Assembly: GCA_022829145.1 (NCBI GenBank) | Contig: CM040745.1 | Location: 34,440,406-34,504,405, forward strand | Length of the DNA stretch: 64,000 bases | Direction: 5' to 3' | Source of the DNA: Albula goreensis | Lineage: Eukaryota > Chordata > Actinopteri > Albuliformes > Albulidae | Shown: piece after piece, positions 9,610 through 21,499 of the stretch | Numbering within the stretch: position 1 is the first letter of the stretch | How the letters are laid out: each line of letters begins with the position of its first letter | Made by a program: the position numbers and the translations under genes | Notes under the pieces: generated by a model | What the model saw: the letters and a program-made list of their open reading frames with translations, nothing else | What the model was told of the DNA's origin: nothing | The model's database searches: none

Positions 9610-12560
9610 TTATATAGTATTTTCCCTTTCACACAACTGAGATCATTTCTGTTTCTGGAGAGCAGTCTTAAAGCTCTAAGATTAAGAACTCACAGAATTT
9701 CCCAGGATGCTTTGCTACTCCTATCAAGTGTCAAGGTTATCTCTATTTCTGATAAAAAATACCCCAGTGTAAAAAGGTTATGAAAAAAGCTAAAGGGATA
9801 CTCTACACTATATGAAAAAGAAATCTGTTCCAAAAGAGAACAATGAAAGAAGTTCAGTTGTGTCTCTCTTGGTTTCCTCATGAATTTAAAGAGAATATCA
9901 TGACTGATTCTCTTGACAAGCAGGAATATGAGCACCTTGTTAATATATTTCTCTTGTCTCTTCTGTACTTATAGATGATAGCATATATTTTAAACTATCC
10001 ACAGTTAATCCCTCTTGAAATATAAATTGGTTAAATGGATAAAGTGTCGTTTGGACCAAGGCTAAAGCACACATTTATTACACAAAATCTAAAACATATT
10101 TTCGAACTCTCCTTCATAAAGGCATATATTTGTAGATTCTTTAAATCTCAAACAACTATATGACAGACACTTCCATTTTCTTGTACCTTATAATTGTCAG
10201 TCATCTATAGATACTAGTACCGGTAATAGCATCCAAAGGGTAAAACTATTTAGAATAATTATCTGACCTCTGTCTGGTATCAAGCATACAGTAAACAAAG
10301 GAGGTCTACCACTCTTTATTGCAATAAAACTTTGTTCCTCCCGTTAGCACCATGCTATCTGCCATATATAGCCATCCTGCGGATTTGTTTTTTCATACAT
10401 ATATCTGGTATTGGGACTCTTTTCCCCACTTTCCCCTTTCTCTCCACCTGGTTTGAATTGATTGAAAAAAGTCTTTGCCTCTGCAGCACGTCTTCAATTA
10501 AATTTAGTGGTACAGTGCAGAAATCACGGGAGGAGAAATACAAGCAATCCTGCTGGGTAAGCCAATCTGAAAAGGAAACTGCCCTGATTTAATTCTCATT
10601 TCAGAATTAATAACACAATCGGAGCTGTGGCAGAAGTCACTGGGGCTATGATAGGAGAAACAACAAGTAAACTGAAGTAGTGAGGCGAATTTCTGCGCAG
10701 ACTCCATTATGATTCAGGAAGTTCATAACAAATGATATGTTTGTTATGAATGAGGAAGTCATATCATTAGTTCATTATTTATATTTATATATTACATAAT
10801 AACATTTAATTTATTAAAAGTAGAAGCTTCTATGAAAATAAGGAATGCCTCATTTGGAAGCTGCTCTCCTCATATAAGGCATCTGAAACCCTGCTTTCTC
10901 CCAGCCCTCTTTATGACAGGATTTGACCATATTTGGTCATGACTCATTTTACCTGATCCCCCCAATGTCCTGGGGATCCCAGGGCCTCTCAATTACAGGA
11001 AGATCATGGAACTTAACAACTAATCCACCAGACTATGACTTCCTCAACAATCTCATTGTTTATTGGTTCATACTGCCACAGCAGGGGTTCACGCATTCGA
11101 CAAGATCTCAGTTTCACATTGTCGGGCTGGGAAAAAGTGTTGAATATTTGTGTTTTTCAACGGAAGATGGCTAAGTTTGAGAAATATTTTAGGGGGATAA
11201 ATCCAATATCTGGCAACGCTGTTGAGGTGCAGAATGATAACGATCTAAAAATAAAGACCGAGGCAAGCCTTTCAACTAGAGCCGTTTGTAGCGTACACGT
11301 GTCTCCACATCGTCTCCACGTATCTCCGAAACGGCTTTCATCTGAGGCAGAAGCGAGGCGGGGGCTACTGCGGGTGGGTAGAAGAACTCACTAAAGAAGT
11401 CACTAAAATTAGGTCCCTGTTTTCCCATTTTTTCTTTATCGCTGTGCTAACATGTTCACCCTCTCAGCCTTATAATGGATCTAAGATTATGTGATTATGA
11501 AAAATATTGTGAGGCAGCAATAGGAATCTAATGCAATGGCGACAGTACTAACATACAGCACTCAACACTGTACATGTGATTATACCATTATGCTACACTG
11601 CAAATGACTTCATAATGAATAATACATTGCTCACTGAATTTACATAGCAGAAGGAATGTTTCAATACTTCAATGTTCTTTTATACACATTTACATTCATA
11701 TATCTCTCCAAGCTGAAAATTCTCATCAGGATAAAGTCTCTTGCTTAGCGAAGTGTGTATTTCTTTGAAGCAATTCGTATTTATTCTTTGTTTAATCAGC
11801 ACGAGGAATTGAAGCCGCTTTATATTTTGCTAAACCCCATTTCCATATTTGTATGTGTGAAAACTGCACATACGCGCTCAACAGGAGGTGAACGCCGGAC
11901 CAAAAGTTTTCCGAAAAAAGAAGCGGATCGTTGCTAAGGCAGCGCTCCAGGGAAAACTGGAGATATGTGTTAAGATGACAGATGCCATGTGCATCTTCCA
12001 TTGCCGTGACATGATTTTTGATGTCTGAAAGAAACAGAAATATTGTACAATGGCAAATGACAGTCAACTACGGTTGTGGCTCAAGTTCGATTTGGGAATC
12101 GTTCCTGTCCAATTCCAGCGGCCTATGCATGCGCAGGTACACTAAATGAATATATGGTCACACGTCAGACTGTGTGATGCAGAAAATGTCTCATTAACAC
12201 ATTGATAAGCAGACTGTAATTAATATCTGTTGGTCTGAGTCAGGTGGATCTTCGTAACCACGATAACCAGAGTTCATGTGCCAGGTCATAGTGCATCTGG
12301 AAGGCTGATCGCAGTGCTGGATCAGTTGCCAATGGTGACTGACTGTGGTCATAGAGTCAAACCCGCCTCAATTTCATCTTTAGCAAGAGTGTCAATAATG
12401 CTATGCACTGTTTTAAAACAGCATATTCTATGACGCTAGTTTGTGTGTGTGCACGCATGCATGCACGGACCATCTGTGTTTGGGGGGGGTCTGTTGAACG
12501 TCAGGTAACAGACCTGATTTTTTTCCCAATTAGCTGAAAGTAATTCCTCCTTGGAAATGT
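9610..12560. other. Unique AT-rich DNA without a gene
   Basis: No mobile element or coding exon is recognised. A perfect 11-bp inverted repeat lies at 10722-10750. Short frames of up to 119 codons are present, without domains. Confidence 0.5.
10722..10750. repeat. Perfect 11-bp inverted repeat
   Basis: TTCATAACAAA (10722-10732) and TTTGTTATGAA (10740-10750) are exact reverse complements separated by 7 bases. Such an AT-rich hairpin can extrude as a cruciform or be a protein-binding dyad. Confidence 0.7.
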
Positions 12561-12570
12561 CTTCTTTTTT

Positions 12571-12590
12571 GGGTGGGTGGGGGGGTGGGG
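12571..12590 (+). other. G-quadruplex motif
   Basis: GGGTGGGTGGGGGGGTGGGG has four G-runs joined by single T loops, the arrangement expected to give a very stable parallel G-quadruplex. It follows a T-run, so as transcribed it would be U-rich and then G-rich. Confidence 0.7.
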
Positions 12591-12879
12591 ATTCCAGATT
12601 TCTTTTCTTCTGCTGTTTGCACACTCTGCCATTTTCTGCCAATCAAACCTCAAATCTCACAGATCCCAGCACTGTCGGGAGGAGACGTGGATCGTCCGAA
12701 CGATCTGCTTCCTTAGCAAAAACAGCTCTATTCTCTACCAGTGCTGGGGAACTGCACTAAAATTTATCATATCGGTGGCAATCATTCATCAGTCCAAAAT
12801 GTACACGTGCATTTCAAAAGCTAAGAGCTATCAAGCAGCATTGTGTCCTGGCCTCCTTCAGCATTAATTTCACTCCACA

Positions 12880-13030
12880 CTATCTTAATGAGGCTTGCAC
12901 AAATATTCGTTCAGCTAAGCACTTTCTAATCAAGTATAAAATATGATAATCTAACGATGAAAGGCCTTGAATTATCTCCGCTCCTTTATAAATTGTAGGT
13001 CATTTTCTCCCAGAGAGAATTTTTAACCTT
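12880..13030. promoter_or_regulatory. Candidate AT-rich conserved element
   Basis: AT-rich but non-repetitive, with several homeodomain- or MEF2-like cores (CTAATCAAG, TTATAAATTG). No reading frame. Inferred from composition only. Confidence 0.2.
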
Positions 13031-13417
13031 CCTTTGAGATGTGAACAAAATGAATCTTTTTTTAAATTTTATTTTTCCTGGTATTATTAGATGCTCTAGC
13101 TATTCTCGGCCACCTCTGTAGGCTTCGGAATTCAAGTCTTAAGAGTTAGAGCGAAAAAAAAATGCTGAGAACAGCTTCAGTCTGAAAATGGCAGGTTTTT
13201 CCAAAATAAAAGTAAAATTCTACCAATTCAGTTACAGTGAACTAGACTTCCGACATGTCTAGGGTCTTGCATCTTTAGATAGAAATGAAAAATTGTAACA
13301 GATTCTGATGAGATTCCAGTCAGATATATACAGCATATCATTAAATAGTTCAAATGTACACAAAGATACGATGTGAAAATTTGTATACAAAGTGACTTAT
13401 ATTTGATTGTATTGGCC

Positions 13418-13563
13418 AGGAACCAATCCCCCCTGGGACTGATGTGGGGTTTAGGGCCTTGCTTAAGGGCCCAGCAGCTGCAATGATCTCACTGAGGCTA
13501 CACTGGGCCTTGAACTACAAACCATCCAGATCTCAGCCACCAGTAGGCTATACGCTGCCCCCC
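13418..13563 (+). mobile_element. SINE-tail-like interspersed repeat, decayed
   Basis: The block has GGGCCTTGCTTAAGGGCCCA, then a CAGCTGCAATGATCT segment, then GGCTACACTGGGCCTTGAAC, and ends near CGCTGCCCCCC. This order matches, from memory, a widespread fish repeat with a GGGCCTTGCTCAAGGGCCCA core. Family assignment would need a repeat library. No intact polymerase III promoter is visible, so it looks like an inactive 3' fragment. Confidence 0.6.
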
Positions 13564-13569
13564 AACAGA

Positions 13570-14940
13570 AATGAATTGCGAGACAGAGACAGTGTTCTGA
13601 TTCAGAAACAATCAAGCCTGTGTCAGCACCAGTAGATACCTGAAGAAGTCATAACTGTCTGGGTAATATTAGCAGGAGCATATATCCTTTTTTAATAATC
13701 AATAATTCAACAGAAGAAAGTGTACCCTTTACACAAGTTTTTATTTTCTTTTTTGTTACCCTAGCTAACTCGTAATGTTGCAGCAAAAGACGACTAGCTT
13801 TTCAAGCTAGCAAGACAGAGACAGAGTCACTGCATATTGTGTATGAACGCTACCTAATTCCACATTAACATTTGTTCATGTAGAGTCAAAACCACCGCTA
13901 GTTAGCAATAACACTGATACATAATTTGTTAACAATATCTTGCTTAGCAAGTAAGTGAACTCTCCAGCAAGCGCTCACATAAGAGAAGCCCCAGTCACAC
14001 CAACTCAAACTGCCAGGGCAATGTGACAAATCCACCAAATATGACCTATGGGAATTGTCATACTGGTATTTCCTGGGACCAAGTTTTTAGGCAGCAGCTG
14101 AGGCATAGCGGTTGAGCAACTTTAAAACCAGGTTGCTTCAGAAATGGCAGACATTTCCGACCCACAGCTGCCCACTCAGGACAATTCACGCCCACCAAAT
14201 TCTGCCGCCATTTGACACGCGGGCATGCAGCATACCAAACCCGTACTGCCACCCGCAACTGAAAATGACAGCTGGGTCGACATGCCGCGCCCCCGGCCCC
14301 TGCATTGCAGAGTCCCCACAGTATACATACTGTATATTACTTTTTTAATTTGCTCTGAATCAGTTGCTTGATTAAATGTATTCCCTTGCTTTTGTGGAAT
14401 GCTGCAAAAGCAACAACAGTGCATCCGGACTCCTGCGGGCTCCAATAAAACATGCATTTATAATGTGCTGTTAAATGCACCTGAAGCTGCTTCTCCTCAA
14501 AGTATCCCCACTTTCTAAGACTTTAAAAACTCAGCTTTTGCTGATATAAAAAGCAATCATATAAGCAATCAGATACACTATTTTATAAAACATATCATTA
14601 TATATTTAGATGCCAAGCTAAAGCCTATTACTGACTGTATCAGTTTAGAGCTTTTACTGAACTCTGAGACCAAACTCCTTCCCCATTGACTACCCTACTT
14701 AGAAAAGTCATACTATCATCATAGGTGAATTTGTGTTAGCAGAGAGCCCTTCCTTCTGTGGGTATTGCCTACTGTCTGTGCAGTTGTTTGGATTTTCTTG
14801 TTCTTTTTTGGACTGCTATGAGCGTACAGTGGGCGTTCGCTGCGAGCTTAATTTGCCTCATTGCGTCCCATCGACCCTTGGCCCAAACTTTCAAAACACA
14901 AAAAAAAATACGTAGGCTGAGATGTCAATGATCAGCACTT
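13570..14940. other. Unique DNA without a gene
   Basis: No recognised element or exon. A small CTAGCTT/AAGCTAG inverted repeat lies near 13793. The frames around 14058-14457 overlap on both strands and show no domain. Confidence 0.5.
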
Positions 14941-14959
14941 CATTTGTCGCTAGCCATTT

Positions 14960-15205
14960 TCCCCAGGAGTCTCATTAGCGCGGGCTCTCTCTGCCGGGTT
15001 CTACTACGCTTTGACAAGAGCCGCTGTTGACAAATAACCTGGCGGAAAAAGGAGACATCTGGCCAAGGACCGCGGGAAGGCGAGGTGGTGACTTGACAGT
15101 TCGGGTCCTGCAGAAGCTCCGCGGCCCGGTGACAGGACCCTGCCGCGAAGCGCTGTGTCGGAGGTGCTCCCGCGCGCAATGCAGGACCGCTAGTCGTGAT
15201 AACGC
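14960..15205. promoter_or_regulatory. CpG-dense islet
   Basis: About 24 CpGs in roughly 245 bases, densest at 15065-15205 (CCGCGGCCCGG, CCGCGAAGCGC, CCGCGCGC). It is sharply bounded by AT-rich DNA, with no recognised exon. It resembles the island at 7.5 kb and is probably a regulatory element kept free of methylation. Confidence 0.55.
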
Positions 15206-15209
15206 ACAG

Positions 15210-15860
15210 AGGTGGGATGCTGAACTTTTAAACTGTTACTGGGGGGTGCTGATCGAATGGTTCCTTTGACCCAAGATTGGCGGTTGTCGTTTCAGGTTGC
15301 CTGTTACCCGATTACCACCCCAGTTTTTGTCACAGTGGACCTGTGAGTGTTTGATTGGTTCAGAAACTCCAGCATCTCTGCTTTGCCAGCTATGGACCAT
15401 TGGATACATTCAGGATTTATTCTTTAATTCCTGTATCCAGGCAACCACACATGCAGCCTCCTGACACTCCCTTGTCATTGTATCTGATGATTAGCGTATG
15501 GTATCTATCATTCTTTGTGATATAAATGCACATTTTGTGTACTGTAGTATGTTCTATATATTGGTGTATTCATGCATTCTTTAAAATGACTAATTTGTGA
15601 GACAAATTCTTGCAAACTCTTGTCAAATGGAAACTAAAGGGTCCTTTGGTCCTAAATGGCAACAGGGGCCTTCGGCTACCTGCTGCTCACAACAAGGTCT
15701 GAAACAAGGGTGTCTCCAGAGATGAACTTCAGGAGTGGGTCTGCAGCATGGCTACAGTAGAGCCAGCTCCAGTGGGACAGAGAAGGCTCTGGAGCAAGGC
15801 CTGTCAGGGCTCTACTGACAGAACAGATGTGGAGAGACAGCTGGGTGAGACCCAGGAGTG
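15210..15860. other. Unique DNA without a gene
   Basis: No recognised repeat, RNA or exon up to the C-rich run at 15863. The 84-codon minus-strand frame at 15676-15930 runs into the C-rich and minisatellite sequence and is not credible. Confidence 0.5.
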
Positions 15861-15862
15861 GT

Positions 15863-15887
15863 CCCCTACCCCCAACCCCCCACCCCC
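15863..15887 (-). other. G-quadruplex motif on minus strand
   Basis: Four C-runs of four to six bases on the plus strand, separated by TA, AA and A, make a canonical G-quadruplex motif on the minus strand. It lies 14 bases before the local minisatellite. Confidence 0.65.
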
Positions 15888-15900
15888 TCTCTCCATACCC

Positions 15901-16044
15901 AAGACAAGGATTCCCCTGTGATGACACCACTGTAGCACAATTTCTCCTCCCGAAGACAGGGATTCCCCGGTGATGACATCATTGTCCCACAGCCCCCTCT
16001 CTAAGACAGGGATTCCCCTGTGATGTCATCACTGTCATACAGAT
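15901..16044. repeat. 50-52-bp minisatellite, three copies
   Basis: Units starting AAGACARGGATTCCCC occur at 15901, 15953 and 16003, each continuing with a GTGATGACATCACTGT-like segment. The third copy is cut short at about 16044. The TGATGACATCA core resembles an AP-1/CREB-type site, so the array may carry repeated binding sites; that is inference. Confidence 0.85.
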
Positions 16045-16049
16045 AGGGG

Positions 16050-18240
16050 GTCTCAAGAGATTGTGTGCCACAGCCTTTTTACAGGAAAAATATCATATGC
16101 TATCTATAAAATAGAAGAATAAAACCCCTCAAGAAACAACTGATCATTTGAATGTTGCTGTGAGAAATTCTTTGTATTTATTCTTCTATTCTACAATGAC
16201 TTTATCTAAACTGCAATTATATTTTCAATTTTTTATTTTGTCAATGACATTTGCTATTCCATACCTAAAAAAGATAAGTGTGGATAAATAAATAACAACA
16301 TAGATTGTAGCAACAAGCAATTCCATTGGTAATTAAATACACTAAGAGCATATTCATTTTGGAGCTGTTTATGCCAAAACATACTGTATTGTTGCATTCT
16401 TTGATTTTGTGGCCATGTGTATGCAGACGGTCATCACACAATTGTACATGTCATTGCCCATTTTTTTTCCTCTTTTTGTTCATGGGCTTGGAGAGGTAGG
16501 ACTGCAGATGACCTCTCCAGGTGAAGCCATTATATTCACTCAGCTCTGCAACTTCATCCACATCATAAAACACTTTTTAAAACAGATTGCTAATAATTAA
16601 GTAAAGCGGTAGAGGGAAAGGTGTGTGAATAGGTTTTAGTGGTATTGCACCGTAGTTATTTTCGTTGTATTGTATTGTACTACTTTGGCAACACAGCGAG
16701 GGTTTATCCTGCCAATGAAGCGTAATTGAATTGAGCAGAATTGAATCGAGGGAGAAGGAGAGTAACCCTTGTGACCGTGCGGCTGAGGAACGGAGGACTG
16801 CGCAGATAATCACAGGTAATGGCCGACTCGCTCCGCGCTACAGAATTACCGCTGCGTGTCTAATCTGCCGGAGTGTGGGGGGAGAACAGGGAGCGCTGTG
16901 ATTGGCTGGTTGCCACTTCACCGATGCTCACACACTTGCACACATACACGGAAAGTTGGTAGTCCAAATGTAGGATCAGCAGTGTTCCCGCAGACCTGAT
17001 GCAAGATGGTGTACGGACGTCTGGCCCTAAAAATATAATCAGGATTATCCACCAGACTGCCCTTGTGCTCCTGTTTATGTGAATGATTCTACATGCAAAT
17101 GCACACACATAGAGACTCACACACAGATAAAAACACAAGAACATTTTACTGCGTCATGCTCACATTGGCTGATTAGCTCTGGAAAGCTAACTGCACAGCA
17201 ATTAACAACAAAGAGGGGAGAACAAAATCTATACAGAGCGACAAGCGCTTTGAGGTTGAATTTGTCGCGGCCTTATCGTTTAGGCAGTATTTGCTGGGGC
17301 CAAAAAAAAATAGTCAATTTTGGAGCTCAAACTCAGAGGGTGACAAAGAGAGCGTGCAGAGACTAGAAGAAAAAACATAATCGGGGAATTACAAGTACGG
17401 CTTTCATCCACGTAAGCAAAAAACAAGAAAAAAAAAAAACACGCCTGCAACTCCTTCCACTTCAGCCTGTAACCACGGCAACATCAATTGGAGCAGGTCG
17501 ATATTAAATTCAATTAGGTAATGTTACAGGGCCTAAACACAGAACTCAGCTTTTTTTCTTTCTCCCAGTGTCAAAGAGTAAAATCTCCAAATTGTAATCA
17601 GACCTGATTTCCATGGTTCAACTTGATCCAATGTAAGGGGAAAAAAAAAGGCTGTGCTAGCTAGCATGCTTGGGTAGAAAGGTTATTCTATTACACAGAG
17701 AAGCCCATTACTCCCCATCCTCCTTACATAAGATTATGCTTGTATAATGCAATAAAATAATGCAATATTAAACAAGCTCGATGTAATGTCTGTCAAGAAC
17801 ATGAAGTGGGAGTGATTAAACTTTGTTATGGTGTCATTCATGTTCTATTCACTTTGAAGCTTAATCTTGGGAGAGAAATATCACACAAGAATTACGTAAT
17901 ATTTCATAGTGATATGTTTTTAAGGTTTTACTAAGGTTTGCCTCACACCAGCATAACAACATTGAAATTACTTTTAAAAAGAACTGTGCAACAATTTTTT
18001 ATCGCACCTACCACCAATTGCTAATACTAATTGTACGTTGTAAATTATGAAACTCCCATGAGATACCACTTTTTCAAAGGTGTTACTACAGGCTAGTATT
18101 TGTGATAAAAGTAATGATTCAAGTTAACATATAAACAATTTTAAGTAGAAATAAATGTCACTCAAAGTGACAAATGCAGTGTCATTATCCCCATACAGTG
18201 ATGTTAATGGAAGTCATATGAATAAATCACCTGTTTTAAT
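16050..18240. other. Unique AT-rich DNA without a gene
   Basis: Mostly AT-rich single-copy-looking sequence. A CpG-richer patch lies near 16810-16870 and a GCTAGCTAGC palindrome near 17657. No exon, RNA gene or mobile element is recognised. Confidence 0.5.
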
Positions 18241-18255
18241 TTGTGATTAATACAT

Positions 18256-18300
18256 TTATTTTTTTAATTAAGTTTTTCAATTAAATCTTTAATTAAAGAG
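18256..18300. promoter_or_regulatory. Homeodomain-type site cluster
   Basis: TTAATTAA, CAATTAAAT and TTAATTAAAG occur within 45 bases. TAATTA is the core bound by many homeodomain proteins. The AT-rich setting raises the chance rate, so function is uncertain. Confidence 0.25.
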
Positions 18301-18787
18301 ATTCTCTTTTAGAGATTGTATTCTCAAGACCAGGTGATTGTAGAATGTGTTTTTCATTTGACATCACTGTCAAACCTGACTTACACTGCTGTGTCTGTGT
18401 GGTAGAAAAGGAAAAGAAAAAACACATAAATAAGCCAATTAAAACAGAGAACATAAACAAACAGTAGCCGCGCAGCGTCAGCGGCCTCCCCTCTCGGCGG
18501 GGTTAAAAGTTCTTTTGATGTGCGCGTGTCTTATCTGCAGAGAACAGATTTTCGGCTTGCTGACACGAGCAGCGGGAACCTGCCTCCGCTGCTGTAGCCT
18601 CTCCCGGCCCGATCCCTGAATCAGCACACTTGTCGCTTGTAAAGAAAGAAAGAAAGAAAAAAAAACAGAAAGGGAAAAAAAGAAATAAATAAACCCCTCC
18701 CTGTCAGTCCCATCGAAAAGTCCAGAGCAGCCACACCCTGGTATGATGGGAAAACTTTGGGGAATACTGCCTGTGATATTGGTCTGT

Positions 18788-19583
18788 CTGCTGGGGAACA
18801 GGTCTGAGATCAGCCCCTGGAACCAAAGATCCCTCCCTATCTGCTGGGGAACAGGTCTGAGATCAGCCCCTGGAACCACAGATCCCTCCCTATCTGCTGG
18901 GGAACAGGTCTGAGATCAGCCCCTGGAACCACAGATCCCTCCCTATCTGCTGGGGAACAGGTCTGAGATCAGCCTCTGGAACCAAAGATCCCTCCCTATC
19001 TGCTGGGGAACAGGTCTGAGATCAGCTCCTGGAACCACAGATCCCTCCCTATCTGCTGGGGAACAGGCCTGAGATCAGCCCCTGGAACCACAGATCCCTC
19101 CCTATCTGCTGGGGAACAGGCCTGAGATCAGCCCCTGGAAAACACCGATCCCTCCCTATCTGCTGGGGAACAGGCCTGAGATCAGCCCCTGGAACCACAG
19201 ATCCCCCTATCGGCTGGGGAACAGGTCTGAGATCAGCCCCTGGAACCAAAGATCCCCCCCTATCTGCTGGGGAACAGGTCTGAGATCAGCCTCTGGAACC
19301 ACAGATCCCCCTATCTGCTGGGGAACAGGTCTGAGATCAGCCCCTGGAACCAAAGATCCCCCCCTATCTGCTGGGGAACAGGTCTGAGATCAGCCTCTGG
19401 AACCACCGATCCCTCCCTATCTGCTGGGAACAGGTCTGAGATCAGCCCTGGAATCACAGATCCCTCCCTATCTGCTGGGGAACAGGTCTGAGATCAGCCT
19501 CTGGAACCACAGATCTCTCCCTATCTGCTGGGGAACAGGTCTGCGATCAGCCTCTGGAACCACAGATCCCTCCCTATCTGCTG
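18788..19583. repeat. 53-bp minisatellite, 15 copies
   Basis: Fifteen units of mostly 53 bp begin CTGCTGGGGAACAGGTCTGA, at 18788, 18841, 18894, 18947, 19000, 19053, 19106, 19160, 19211, 19264, 19314, 19368, 19421, 19472 and 19525; a partial unit ends the array. Identity between units is high. Copies 6-8 share a GGCCTGAG variant. Copies 9-12 alternate two variants, a second-level repeat of about 104 bp. The unit is not a multiple of three, so the open minus-strand frames across it rotate and are not genes. Confidence 0.97.
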
Positions 19584-19599
19584 TGTCACTCGAATAATT

Positions 19600-20985
19600 A
19601 GACCAATGTTCTAGAATCATAATATTATTGGTGAAAGACCAACCAGCTATTCCATTTTTAACTGGCTGACATTAAATAATTAAACTCATCACATACATTT
19701 TCACAAACAGGAACAAATGCCATACATTCAAACACATAAGTATGCATGAAAACATTATTGTAATTCTTGTCTCATTTAATATTAGTGGCACATATTTTTT
19801 GGGAATGCAGCTGCTGTATTTTAAGTTTGTGTATATGACCAGAGATTTATTCCAAGTAAATAAACCAATAGCTTTTCAAATGAATGATTGAAAGGGTGAA
19901 ATTGTGACATAGAGAAGAAAGAATTGGAAGAAAATGTGCATGTGTCACAGAGACAGACAAAGAGAGAGAGAGCACAGTTGCTTCAAACAAGAAGAGAAAG
20001 AAGGATGGGTGCTTGAAATAAGAAATGAGAGAGAGAGAGTGATAGAGATAGAGTACAGGGGCTTGAAACAAGAAGTGAGAAAGAGAGATCAGGAGAGTGA
20101 GCACTCCAGCCCTCCCCACTGATCTCAGGTCAGCGGCTGAGGAGAGCATGGTTATATCCCAGGAGTGCCCGGTTGGGCCCGGCCTCGGTCTGAGACCTTG
20201 AGGGGGTGTGTGTGTGGGGGGGGTTGACTTGCTCCCGCGCCTCGTCAGCACTTCACTAAATGATTCACGGGCAGGCGGGGAGCGCTAAGTGAGAACCAAG
20301 GGCAGAGTACAACTCGCTCTTTAACATTTCATTATTCCTCACAAAACCCAGCTCAACAGAGCTGCCGTCCGTCTCTCAGGACGAGCTTCGGCTCGCTGAG
20401 AATTTCTAGACAGAGTGGAAATCTCACCCAGACAGCTCGTAATGATTTTCCAGCACAGTTATTGGAAAGGGAAGACCCCATTGTCCAAAAAAATCTCAAA
20501 AGGAACATATACCTGTCTCTTCAGAAGCATACCCTTTTTAATAAGTAATATACAGTACCCTCATAAATCAAAGCATGAAATAAAAACATGAGGGGCACAA
20601 ATCTCAAACTTACACTCAATATGCTATATACATACACTGTACTATTTTAGTATATCAGTATATACTACTATACGAGTACAGTATATCAATGGAAAAATAT
20701 GGCAATATAGTTTTTTTCATTTTCAGTTTCATTTTAAACTTAAAACAATGTTGTGCAACGTGTCCCATTTTAACATCACACATAAACAAATATTTGAATA
20801 GTTAAATATATATTGATCTGTTATTTAGATTTTCTTGAGTAAATTAGAAAGAAAATGTGTACAATTCCAGTATTTTCTCCTTTCTTGGGGAGAAAGAATT
20901 CTGCTTTACGACATCTTTCCTCTCCTCATTCACCTCTGCTGAGGCTCTCAGGCGCTCGTCTGTCACGGCCACTGTGTGCTCAGCC
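19600..20985. other. Unique AT-rich DNA with GA-rich patch
   Basis: A degenerate GA-rich segment occupies about 19915-20100, where a roughly 55-bp motif (GCTTGAAAYAAGAA, then GAGAGA) appears two or three times. The TG/G-rich run at 20200-20224 could form a G-quadruplex. No gene is seen. Confidence 0.5.
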
Positions 20986-20994
20986 TTCGATTCC

Positions 20995-21085
20995 CATCCA
21001 AGCTTTTAATTACCTTAATTGAGCCAATTACTCACTTAAGAGGGTCAGTCTGGAGCAGGTAATGATTTAAACAACATATTACACC
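20995..21085. promoter_or_regulatory. Candidate homeodomain-rich regulatory element
   Basis: TTTAATTACC, TTAATTGAGC, CCAATTACTC and GGTAATGATT occur within about 70 bases in moderately GC flanks, with no reading frame. This density of TAATT cores in non-repetitive DNA is typical of developmental enhancers, but it is unverified. Confidence 0.3.
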
Positions 21086-21254
21086 ACCTGACTGTTCAGC
21101 CCGCCCACTCAGAGCGAGAGGGGCGGGATCATAGTCATTAACGGCAAATTCCATGCCTGTTCAGCCAATGAGGCGGGGAAACTATGCATTTAGAGTTCCA
21201 TAAACATTCTGAATAAATAAATAGAATTATAAAGAGGCATTTTTTTAATGCAAA

Positions 21255-21336
21255 ATCTGCAATGGCAAAATATGAAATTGATATATAACTAATGTAAAAC
21301 CTTGGTTATAACCAAAACACTCACATTTTCAAAACT
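21255..21336 (-). repeat. Dispersed repeat, copy B (inverted relative of copy A)
   Basis: On the minus strand this reads through the same TTGGTTATAACCAAGG palindrome and a preceding TTTTGAAAATGTGAGTGT segment, like copy A at 2.9 kb. Triplet arrays (TAA, ACT) begin about 55 bases beyond it. Two copies in opposite orientation about 18 kb apart suggest a small interspersed element. Confidence 0.6.
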
Positions 21337-21384
21337 CAGTGAGAATTTATTATTGTATATAGTAGTTGTTGTAGTAGTGTATAT

Positions 21385-21460
21385 AATAATAACAATGCAA
21401 ATAATAACACTACTACCACTACTACTACTCATAATAATAAAAATAATAATAATAATAATC
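21385..21460. repeat. TAA/ACT triplet arrays
   Basis: Mixed runs of TAA, ACT and AAT triplets next to dispersed repeat copy B. Confidence 0.85.
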
Positions 21461-21499
21461 AGCATTGTCATCCAGAACCATAATATACTCCCCATTTAT

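Noticed and set aside
18478..19249. Minus-strand frames with repeated PGADLRPVPQ-like peptides
   Set aside because: They come from the 53-bp minisatellite. The unit is not a multiple of three, so the peptide changes frame from copy to copy.
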